From positions 6,694,252-6,758,251 of the forward strand of contig OZ025267.1 of NCBI GenBank assembly GCA_964019165.1: 64,000 nt of DNA, given 5' to 3'. Made by a program: the position numbers and the translations under genes. Source of the DNA: Mastigias papua. Taxonomy: Eukaryota > Cnidaria > Scyphozoa > Rhizostomeae > Mastigiidae. Positions 43,287 to 64,000 of the stretch are shown here, in pieces. The notes beneath the pieces are model-generated. The model was given only the letters and a program-made list of their open reading frames with translations, was not told the origin of the DNA and did no database searches. The stretch's first letter is position 1; every line of letters begins with the position of its first letter.

Positions 43287-45783
43287 CGCTGCATTTACAG
43301 TTAGGGCCCTCCCACTTTTTTAGCATATTTTCAAACACATTTAGATTTTCTGCCGACTTCATATCATTTGGCAGTCCATTTTACACTTGTGGGCCTAGGG
43401 ATCGGAGGCTATTTGAACCAAAGGTGACTTGATTTGGTCTATAATGTTGTAAATTGTTGGTTCCTCTTAATGAGTAACTAGAAGATTTCACTTTGAAAAT
43501 GTCTTGCATGAAGGAAGGGTTTAGTTTGTTCAGAGTTTTGAAAATTTCAGTGCACAGAAATTTTAGTCGGAAAGCACACATAGTACACCTTCCAGACTTT
43601 GAAAGTAAAACGTCGTATGAACTAAGTTGGTCATTATATAAAAATCTAAGGGCACGTTCTTGGATTTTTTCAATTGTCTGCAAGGAATTTGCCGATGAAA
43701 AGTACTTTACTAAAGGGCAATAATCAAAATTAGAATAGATGAAACTCTGGACAAGAATCTTCTTTTCATCAAAAGCAACAAAACTTTTAAGTCTTTTTAA
43801 AACATTGAGCTGTGATGCAGCTTTTCTACAAATTTCATAGATGTGCTTTTCAAAATTTAGCTTATAGTCTAGGTAGATTCCTAGTAATTTTACCGTTTCT
43901 TCCGATTTTATTAGTTCACTGTTGATAATTAAGTTTTCTCCACTTGTGTTAGTCTGATCCTTTCTAATAAGAATTGCGTGAAACTTTTCTGGATTAGCTA
44001 TCATTTGATTTTGTTTAAGCCAGTTCAAGGCTACTCCAGCTTCTTTCTCCAGTACCCCAATCAAATTTGAAAAAGTCTTGGGAAAAAAGCCAGAGTGTTA
44101 TCATCAGCATAGTTATACAGAGTCGCCTGTTTGATGAATAGAAATAGATCATTAAAGTAGAAGTTGAAGAGAATGGGGCCCAAAACAGAACCCTGAGGCA
44201 CACCTGATAAAATAGTTTGGAAAGAAGAATAAGTATTATTGATTCTGACAGACTGTTTCCGCTTTTTCAGGTAAGAGTAAATAAGGACTAGAGCATTTTC
44301 ATCCAAGCCATAAGCATGTAGTTTGGCAATGAGTAAATCATGTGGGATAGAATCGAATGCTTTTGACAGATCCATAAGGATAGCCCCTACAAAATAATCG
44401 TTNNNNNNNNNNNNNNNNNNNNNNNNNNNNNNNNNNNNNNNNNNNNNNNNNNNNNNNNNNNNNNNNNNNNNNNNNNNNNNNNNNNNNNNNNNNNNNNNNN
44501 NNNNNNNNNNNNNNNNNNNNNNNNNNNNNNNNNNNNNNNNNNNNNNNNNNNNNNNNNNNNNNNNNNNNNNNNNNNNNNNNNNNNNNNNNNNNNNNNNNNN
44601 NNAATCGTTGTCCAGTTTAATCCTCCATTCTTCAACCATTCGTATTAAAACATGTTGCGTGCCATATGATTTTCTGTAGGCAGCGATGAAAAGAGAAAGG
44701 GTTTCATCTAAGTACGGAATAAGTTGATTTTTCAAAATTTTTTCATAAATTTTGGAGAAAACATTAAGAATACTAACAGGACGAAAATTTCGTTCAACTG
44801 TTCGATTTGCCTCTCCTTTATCTAAAGGACACACTGCGGCACGTTTTCCATTATTTGGAAACTTGTAGTTACGGATGCTGCTATTGATAACGTTTGTTAA
44901 TGGGAGTGCCAATTCATCTGCAGCTAGCAGCACCAGTTTAGGTGGAATTTGATCTTCACCCGTTGATTTTCTACCATCCAATGACTTTAACTGCTTTCTA
45001 ACTTGACAAACTTCTACTTCATGGAAGGAAAATGAATTAAAGTTACTTGTAGAGTTTTGATTAATTGCTGAAATGCTCGGGTGATCTTTGTATTTATCAA
45101 GAATTAGACCAATTATTTGTCGGTCATCACCTGTTGATAACGTATCTGCAATTTTACAAGGTTTTACACCACTCGATTTCTCTACCATATTGATGTAATG
45201 ATCATTAAAGATCTCGACTAACTCCCTGTCTTCAGTTACAATTCTATTATTTTTAACTAGGGAAATATCACTACCAGCTAAACCTCCTTTATTAGAAAGG
45301 AAAGGTTTGACAAGATTCCAGAAAACACGATTTGAAACCAGTCCAGCTTCTGTTGCTTTTTTGAAATGCTGTTTAATTGCCTTTTTTCTCAAGGCAACAC
45401 ATATATTTCTTTGTTTTTTGAATACTACTTCATTTTCTTTCGTCGGATTTCTGTTATATCTTTTCTTTAGCCTTGTTCTTGTATAAATTCCCTTTCTTAA
45501 TTCACGAGTCATAAAAGTAGCATTATTTCCCCGTAGCGTTTTGGTTTTCAAAGGGGCATGTTTATCTACCAATTTTCTAAAAGTATAGACAAGGTTGTCG
45601 CAAGCTTGATCAAGATCATCAAAAGCTCCAAAATATGCTAGTTTTACATCTGACAGAAAACTTTTTTCATCAAACTTTTTGTAGCTACGATATTTTATGA
45701 TTTTAGGCTTCAGTCTAGGAAGGTGAGACTTCATAACCGATATAACAAGGCCTTGATAGTCACTTATGCCTGTTAAGTCCCAG
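43287..45783 (-). pseudogene. Broken LINE (CR1/L2-type): reverse transcriptase remnant with a 200-N gap
   Basis: From 45783 downward the minus strand encodes the end of an endonuclease domain (LTGISDYQGLVISV), the linker (KPKIIKYRSYKKFDE) and reverse transcriptase motifs: FRPVSILNVFSKIYEK, GAILMDLSKAFDSIPHDLL, SGVPQGSVLGPILFN and the catalytic YADD. A frameshift falls near 44064-44090, after which the thumb region continues (KLLGIYLDYKLNFEKHI). A stop at 43381 interrupts the conserved ..GPQ(V)*NGLPNDMKS, and homology runs on to about 43287. Most of the endonuclease is missing, as expected from incomplete target-primed reverse transcription. The element is dead. Confidence 0.9.
44403..44602. 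other. Assembly gap of 200 N
   Basis: Exactly 200 unknown bases lie inside the LINE reverse transcriptase. The sequence before the gap ends AATCGTT and the sequence after it begins AATCGTT. The round length suggests a fixed-size scaffold gap and not a measured distance. Confidence 0.97.
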
Positions 45784-46258
45784 GAAAATTTGTGGGACGC
45801 CTTCCTGTAATAGTAGGGAAATTCTTTGGTGAATATAGAGATACGCCCATTCTAGATAGAAAATGGCAGATAAGATCATTCATAGGCCTGTGAGAAACTT
45901 CAATAGGCTTTATGACACTTTTGACTGACCAACTTACCACATTTTCAAAAATTGGGGACAGCATACAATAAACCATTGAGCTATAAGGGTAAGAAACAAC
46001 TATGCCATATGCAAACAAGAATGCTTTTACATAACAATAAATTATGTTTACTAGACTTCTCAAAACCATAACAGCATATCTGAGCGCTTGAACTGCTTTG
46101 GACCACACCCACTCACAGCACAGAATCAATCCATGGGCAAACTTTCGATCTTGATTGGCGAAACCATGCTCGCAAACTAAGCGCAAATTCATTGACTTAA
46201 CACTGAGAACTATAATCAGACATTGAAAATCAGCAGAACGTGGTAGGGCATCTTTAGG

Positions 46259-49137
46259 ATGGAGTCAGGGACAACCGAAGAAAAGTCTGATGAGCAATAT
46301 GCCAAAGCAATAGAGAATAAATTACATGAGTGTCAGTTACAGCTGAAAGGTTATGCTACCTTACTCTCAAGGTCGTTTAAAGCCGTCGGTGTGGAATCGA
46401 AAGAGGGTGATAAATCTGCAACAGAACAAGAAGTCCTACGTGTGTTACAATACAATATTCTAGCAGATGGTATTTGTTTTTAACTACTTTGTTGATATCC
46501 GAGATTGTTGCCTTCAGTTAGGCAATAGTATAGCCATACATTAGTCTAGTATGCTGTAGTAACCAATTTGTGCAGTGATAAAATGGTGTTGTGTGGTGGT
46601 ATAAAGTAAAAGTATGCCGTAAGACGGGATATTTAGTCTCTGTTGTCTGAGTATAAATGAGCATAAGAAAGACGAAAGTCAACAAAATGAAAGATAGTGA
46701 TAACTGCCAGTGGTGTTCGGCTGCATTGGTTCTCAGTTTCATTACTGGACTGGATTAGATTTACACCTTAAAGACTCAGTCGTGTTTCAGTCTGATGCTA
46801 TAGAATCTTATGATAGGAAGGTGTTACACGGAGTTTTATTCTGTTTATAACAGGCATTTCATTCTATCAGACAGTACGACAATATTAGTAGACCCGCATT
46901 CTTTTGGGCACTGTGAAGCCACTTCCAAAGATCTTGGTGCCTAGCATCTCATCCTTAAATACCTGACTAACTTTCAGTGGTATAAAAAATACGATTTAAA
47001 TAGGAAGCTTGTCTGTAGTCAGTGAAAAGTGTTTGGTATATTTCACTGAGGTGTTAAAGCCAGGTTAACTCTTTAAAAGTTTGCAATGGTGCTATCATCA
47101 AATTACCTGTGCAATATCAAAAGAGCAGTCTGTCTCTTTTACTTCAACTGTTATGATCTTTGCTCTGATAGAAATGACTAAATAGAGACATTTGTGAAAG
47201 CTAGTTTTTCAATTAGATTTTGGAGTAACTGGAACTTAAGTATCATCGTCTTGTGTTGCTGAACCTTAGCATAAAGTTTACTAGCAAAACAAGCCACAAA
47301 GTCCTTGCACACTCAAGGTTTTTTCACTAGAACTGAACAAATGTATGCTGTTCACATTTTGCTGGTAATAGTTGTGTTCTGAGCATTATATGTTTGTGTT
47401 TTTAATAGGTAGGGCATCAACACTTGCCATGATTACTATAAATCCTTGAATTAGATCCTTGGGGCTTATTTATTTTTGATGCTTTTTGAGTTGGGACTCA
47501 TTCAAGGGGAGGGCTTATTTGAGGGAGGGGACTTATAAAATTATTTGACATATGCTATGTGAAAAGTTTGATGTCACACTCCTCCAAAATATTAACAGGA
47601 CTGCCTAAATATAGGTATCTATATATATCAAGGTCTATGTCGTCCTTGTGGTGGGGGCTTATTCAAGGGGGCTTATTAAAATTTTGAAGTTCTAGCATGT
47701 GGGGTTACTTGAGGGGGGCTTTATGAAAGGGGGCAAATTTGAGAATTTTTTATATACAAGATCATGTAGAGAGACTTTTTGGACCCAGGGCATTATACCC
47801 AAAATCAAAGCAAAGCAATATAACTTCTTGGGTACTTATAGCCATGGGGCCCTGGGTCAGGGACCCCTTGCCACCCTTTTCTTGGCACCACACGGTTATA
47901 TAGAGTGCTATAAGGTTTGTGTCATTTGAATTACTGAACTTATCAAAAAGGAATATTCATGAAAATGTAATCACAATGCTAAAAATATGATATATGTAAT
48001 TAGATCTATGGGTTTACTGATGTGCTAGCAATTATTAATTTAGATGTATCGAGAAGATACTAATATTAGTGTTAAATATTTGCAATTTGATTTTTTATTC
48101 AAATGTAGCATTTATGTGAAAAGTAAGTAAGTTTAGTCTTTTTGCTTTATGTAAGGCCATGGGGTAGTCACAGTCTTTTGTTCCCCATGGTATCATCTTA
48201 GTAGTATTGTAAAGTAGCTGTAGGTATTGTAATATGTAATCTGTATTTTAAGAACAAAGAGAATAGAAAAAAGAAGATACTAAGATACTCAATCTTACTT
48301 GATTTTTCATTTTTAGCTTTGGCAACTGAAGGTGGTACTTTTGACAAAGTTCCAAAAGGATGTTTGGAATGGGCATTCAGGAAGCATAGGATACTGGAGC
48401 AGATTCTTCACCTTAACCCAGATGTTATATGTTTAGAAGAAGTGGATCACTTCAGTGACTTTTTTGAACCTGTCTTTAATGATATGGGATATACTGGTGC
48501 CTTCTTTCCAAAGAAGGATTCACCTTGTCTGAGATGTGATGGAAATAATGGCCCAGATGGGTTAGCAATATTCTTTAGAAGAAGTAAACTGTCCTTATTG
48601 GAAATTGAAAATAAATACCTGGGGAATCTGGAAAAAGGAGAGAGCAATCAGCCAATTACAATGTGTTTGCTTAGAAGCAAGAAGGCTGGAAAGAATGTGT
48701 GCTTTGCTGTAACTCATTTCAAAGCCAAGAAAGGATTTGAAAACCTGAGAGCTGCACAGGCAAAATCATGTTTGAAAGTTATTGATCAGTTTAGGAAAAA
48801 GGTGGATTATGAATCAGCAATCATCATATGTGGAGATTTTAATGGTGTACCATTTGAAGATTTTTATCAAATTATAGCAGGTGATCCTCAAAGCCATTTA
48901 GTAAGTGCATATTTGAAAGCTGTTGGTGATGAGCCCCCATACACAACTTGGAAAATACGGCAAGATATTGAAACAAAACATTCAATTGATTATATCTGGT
49001 TCTCACAAGAGCTGTTAGATGTTGTTTCATATCTACAACTTCCAGATGACCAGGAAATCCCTGAAACCCGATTTCCAAGCTACTCTAGCCCATCAGATCA
49101 TCTTGCATTATGTTGTGACTTTGTTTTTAAAGACTGA
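46259..49137 (+). CDS. NOCT: Nocturnin, NADP(H) 2'-phosphatase, complete, two exons
   Basis: Exons 46259-46469 and 48317-49137 (TGA) join in phase 1 to give 343 residues. Residues 1-60 are a variable, charged leader (human NOCT has about 90 more residues here, including a mitochondrial signal). The exonuclease-endonuclease-phosphatase fold starts at LRVLQYNILADG. The metal-binding Glu is in CLEEVDHF (about residue 112), followed by NNGPDGLAIFF, TCD-type VTHFKAK, GDFNG (residues 243-247), EPPYTTWKIR-like DEPPYTTWKIR, IDYIWFS and SDH (330-332). PPYTTWKIR is characteristic of nocturnin against the CCR4 deadenylases. Nocturnin removes the 2'-phosphate of NADP(H); in vertebrates it is rhythmic. 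No strong mitochondrial signal is evident, so a cytosolic form is likely. Confidence 0.95.
47435..47753. mobile_element. MITE of the GCTTATTCGAGG family, copy 2
   Basis: AAATCCTTGAATTAGATCC on the left and GGGGGCAAATTTGAGAATTT on the right are decayed inverted ends. The interior shares TTATAAAATTATTTGACATA and TTTTGAAGTTCTAGCATG with copy 1 at 1815-2124. It sits in the Nocturnin intron. Confidence 0.75.
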
Positions 49138-50425
49138 TGATTTGTTGTTGTTTCATTTACATTGAGATTTAATTACAATCAAAATACTCAGCTTGAGATA
49201 AGGACTCACTTTCTAGAAACCTGTTTCACCAATTTCTTTCTGTGAATCTTGTGACCTTTTAGTTCTACTATACTACATACATGTTATAAAAACTGCATTT
49301 AAGGTGCCTCTATGAATCAACTGCACCCCTAATTCAATGCGCCTAAAATTGGGAGACATTGTTTTTGACTTTTTCAATATAATCAAGTTCTGCAATGTTT
49401 GAAAATAGCAAACTTTACATTTCTGTTGTTCCTTAGAGTGATCAACTCTGCATATAAGCCACACCCCCAATTTTGAAAATGAAAATTAGGAACAATGGTG
49501 CAGCCTATAAAATGGGCTTTAAAGTCTATAAAATTTATAAAAGGCTGCTATTGTTGAAGGAATATGGCCCATCATGTATAAATAAGTCTAATGTTAACAA
49601 AGAAATACCCTGGCTGTGCAAAACTTGGGTAATTCAGCACCATTATGATAAGAGAGGTCATGGTTTTGTGTTTAAGATTCTTTCCACACCCAACTTCTTT
49701 ACTACAGTGCCTCTACACTATATAAGTCCAATGAAATTAGATTTTTCATCCCAACAAGAAACATCTTCCCTTCCTCAATTCCATCAACCAAGCTTGATAA
49801 TGATGATGTAATGATCTTCTCTACTCCATTCACAAAAAAGCTTACAGGAGGGGCTTCTGTTGATATATGTGGAAAGAACTTTGACTCAGCCTTGAGAGAA
49901 AATGTTGCATTTATGTCTTTGAAATCAACTGTTGCTGGCTTTGCCAAATATATCTAAAATAAATGATGAAGATCTTTAAGGTAATGTATACACTGGTAAT
50001 GCAACTATCTAAATGTTGTTTCCACAACTCTGCAACATGTAACTGCTCATTTCAAATACCAGCTGAAAATTCACTATAATTCAGTATGATACATCCTATG
50101 ATTTCCAGCTATGTAAGTATGGCTTTGCAAGCTTTGCTTTTGTACCAATCTGTAGACTTTACAGATACAATAAATAAACAATGATGACTCTTTGACAGTC
50201 ATTCTGCTTGAAACATAACATTCATATCAAGATGATTTCAGTTCCCAAACTGGGTGATACTCAGCATATGGCAAATTTTGGCTTATTGAATAAATTTAAT
50301 ATTTTAAAATAAAATCATTGTTATGTCCTCTTTAACATTCCCTCACAAAAAGGGTGAACCCAACACATTGATAAATATTATTTGAATTGTCTATAAAATA
50401 TATGAGATTATATTAAACAAAGATA
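49138..50425. other. Convergent intergenic region between Nocturnin and PIGZ
   Basis: Both genes end here. A degraded MITE related to 8982-9410 (AGTGATCAACTCTGCATATA, AGCCACACCCCC) lies at 49290-49480. AATAAA signals on the plus strand near 50170 and 50285 could serve Nocturnin. A short open stretch at 49780-49960 is not recognised. Confidence 0.55.
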
Positions 50426-51982
50426 TTAAAGCAACACAGTGGGAAATGAGTTCTGTATGCCCAGTGACCTAACCTTGGTATAAAAAAGATGAGTGATCAT
50501 GTATAACCTAACCTTCTGCCTGCATGTCATGTCATTTTTCTCTCCAGGAGATATGATGGCTCTGATCAGTTTTGTAACATTGTACTCAGGTATACTCCCC
50601 AAATTGTGGAACACTATTTGTCTAGAACTAGCATCCTTTTCATTGGGGATTAGATGTTGTGGACCCATATATGTGTACCAAAGCAGTACATCATATTTAA
50701 CACATGGGTTACTACTTTGTACCATCTCAGAAAGCCCAATTTCTCTATTAAGATGAGACAAACAAGGAACAACACCACCTTGGTGCACAAAACCAAACCA
50801 AGCAGTTAGGGCAGTATTGAAAATAACCCAGAGGCGAATGAGTCTTTTCCATAACATAGGACGTCTCTCTAATGTCCATGAAGCAACAAGACACATTGTT
50901 GAAATTGCTGGTAAAATGTATCGTGGTTCTTGGTGCTTGAAGTAGGATAACATGAATATTGGGAACCAAGTTGAACCTACTAGAAACATCAGATTAAATT
51001 CAAACTGTCTCTTTTTTGGCAAATTATAAGACAGCAAAACTACCTCTGCAGTGCCTAAAATGAAGAAACCAAAAAGCGGGCCAAACAGTAATGGGCAATT
51101 GACAATGAGGTGCAGGAACCTTGAGTGTTCTCCATGCAATGTAAGACTTTTAGGATCAAGATTATACTTAATTAAGTTAAATGGGGTAATAGTGAACTTG
51201 AAATTATCTACAGTTGAAAAGTATATTGAATCCATATATATGACACAAGAGCTGGCCACTGTGGCTGTGACAAGAGCAATGACAGTCTGTGACAACAGTT
51301 TACCATTCTTTATGCACAATGTAAGGTAAACCAAACTCCCAAATGTGGCAAAGAGCAAAAATGTTGGCCGTATGAAAAATCCGATGGTCACAATTAATGC
51401 AATACCAACTGTAGTACCGTTGAGATCCCTTTCAAAGCTGTCTTGATTTAATTGTGATAGAACTCTCCACACTAACAGTGTGAAGAGAACAGCTTCAACC
51501 ACATTTGAGAATGTTCTTGTGAAAAATACAATTGCAACAGCAGAGGATCTGAATATAAATATACATATGCCCTTCCTCTTCTGAAACTTATCGCCTTGAT
51601 TCTTAGAAATCGTTAGGGCTATCTTTTCTATTGTCACATCTATCACATATGACCACATAGTTATCCAAAGCCGTGGCAAAACCAGTAAAACATAACTTGT
51701 GTAAGAGATACCAAACAATGACTTGATCATTTTCAGTAGCAGAAATGGCAGCCCTGAAGATATCATTGGAAAAATAATTGATCTCGCGGGAGAATCCATA
51801 TCCCATTCCCACGTTCTGGTCGTCTTAAAGCCAAGGACGTCATCTCCAGCAATTTCAGGTGATTGAAAGAACTCATCTGGGTGTATATAACCCGGCAATG
51901 GCAAGCAGCAGAGAACAAATCTCATCAAAAGTAACACCTTATTTATAATAGATAACATTTCAGACTCTCTTGATTCTACCAC
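50426..51982 (-). CDS. PIGZ: GPI mannosyltransferase 4 (PIG-Z/SMP3), single exon
   Basis: One uninterrupted frame of 518 residues (human PIGZ 579, also mostly one exon). The signature HPDEFFQSPE (residues 34-43) is the lumenal motif of GT22 family dolichol-phosphate-mannose transferases (PIGZ, PIGB, ALG9, ALG12). It is followed by TRTWEWD and several hydrophobic segments that fit a multi-pass ER membrane protein (FRSSAVAIVFFTRTFSNVVE, KHQEPRYILPAI). KHQEPRY is the conserved late motif (HKEPRFLLP-type). PIGZ adds the fourth, alpha-1,2-linked mannose to GPI anchors. PIGZ is preferred over PIGB from the overall pattern, but the distinction is not certain. Met-9 is an alternative start. The gene is head to head with THOC2. 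Confidence 0.88.
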   Translation of the reverse strand: MVESRESEMLSIINKVLLLMRFVLCCLPLPGYIHPDEFFQSPEIAGDDVLGFKTTRTWEWDMDSPARSIIFPMISSGLPFLLLKMIKSLFGISYTSYVLLVLPRLWITMWSYVIDVTIEKIALTISKNQGDKFQKRKGICIFIFRSSAVAIVFFTRTFSNVVEAVLFTLLVWRVLSQLNQDSFERDLNGTTVGIALIVTIGFFIRPTFLLFATFGSLVYLTLCIKNGKLLSQTVIALVTATVASSCVIYMDSIYFSTVDNFKFTITPFNLIKYNLDPKSLTLHGEHSRFLHLIVNCPLLFGPLFGFFILGTAEVVLLSYNLPKKRQFEFNLMFLVGSTWFPIFMLSYFKHQEPRYILPAISTMCLVASWTLERRPMLWKRLIRLWVIFNTALTAWFGFVHQGGVVPCLSHLNREIGLSEMVQSSNPCVKYDVLLWYTYMGPQHLIPNEKDASSRQIVFHNLGSIPEYNVTKLIRAIISPGEKNDMTCRQKVRLYMITHLFYTKVRSLGIQNSFPTVLL

Positions 51983-52172
51983 TATATAAAAGTACTATTT
52001 AAATTAGAGCCATGAACGAAGTACACACAGCAATCAATGACAACAATGCAAACTAACCGTTGAGTGCAGCATTTCAGCTCACTTGAAAACAAAATAAAAT
52101 TCAACATGAAAACGAGGTAGCCACTTAGAAGTTGTTAAGCTGCCATTCGCACTGGCGCCCTGTTCTGTAGTA
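51983..52172. promoter_or_regulatory. Candidate shared promoter of PIGZ and THOC2
   Basis: Only 190 bp separate the two start codons, which point away from each other. Both 5' untranslated regions and core promoters must fit here unless upstream untranslated exons exist. The part nearest THOC2 is more GC-rich (CTGGCGCCCTG) than the surroundings. No clear TATA box is seen for either gene. Confidence 0.6.
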
Positions 52173-63980
<11,808 letters not shown>

Positions 63981-64000
63981 GTATGAAATTCTGTTGCATT

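Larger units (their letters stand above)
41161..46258. other. Intergenic region between ILK and Nocturnin
   Basis: It contains the ILK 3' flank, about 2 kb of plain AT-rich DNA to 43.1 kb, the broken LINE (43287-45783) and about 470 bp of Nocturnin upstream sequence. A minus-strand open frame at 45773-46192 resembles no known protein. Confidence 0.65.

Noticed and set aside
45773..46192. 139-codon minus-strand frame upstream of Nocturnin
   Set aside because: No recognisable motif, and it spans the junction of the LINE end and the Nocturnin upstream region; likely chance.

Overview
This is a 64 kb piece of an animal nuclear genome. It is AT-rich, with many introns, GT-AG splicing and dense non-autonomous transposons. 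Six orthologues of human genes can be read with confidence. Their introns, the CR1/L2-type LINE remnants and the repeat families (GCTTATTCGAG-type foldbacks, hAT-like MITEs, hammerhead-ribozyme repeats tied to TA arrays) suggest an early-branching marine invertebrate, most likely a cnidarian. No marker fixes the species.

Layout. 1-11080 (minus): VPS36, an ESCRT-II subunit, 12 coding exons; the last part of the second winged helix lies left of the window. 13474-24217 (minus): CRAMP1/Cramped, a SANT-domain chromatin factor, with a tandem array of tiny paired exons in its 3' half. 24.3-30.3 kb: gene-poor and repeat-rich (LINE fragment, hAT-like MITE, about 400 bp of CATA repeat), with one tentative lysine-rich exon. 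30370-41160 (plus): ILK, 13 exons, 449 codons, complete. 41.2-46.2 kb: intergenic, holding a 5'-truncated, broken LINE interrupted by a 200-N gap. 46259-49137 (plus): Nocturnin, two exons, complete. 50426-51982 (minus): PIGZ, a single-exon GPI mannosyltransferase. 52173-63980 (plus): THOC2, first 13 exons, running off the right edge. PIGZ and THOC2 start head to head 190 bp apart.

The genes are unrelated housekeeping functions (endosomal sorting, chromatin, integrin adhesion, NADP(H) metabolism, GPI anchors, mRNA export). I see no pathway linking them.

Main observations: (1) in CRAMP1, four copies of a two-exon module (a 31-nt exon, phase 0 to 1, then a 35-50-nt exon, phase 1 to 0), each encoding a variant of S-(I/L)-G-x-x-L, with every module a multiple of 3 nt; (2) two well-formed type I hammerhead ribozymes, in a VPS36 intron (sense) and a THOC2 intron (antisense), both beside TA arrays, one facing a decayed inverted copy; (3) the 200-N gap at 44403-44602 is flanked on both sides by AATCGTT, and the LINE reading frame closes if the gap is removed.
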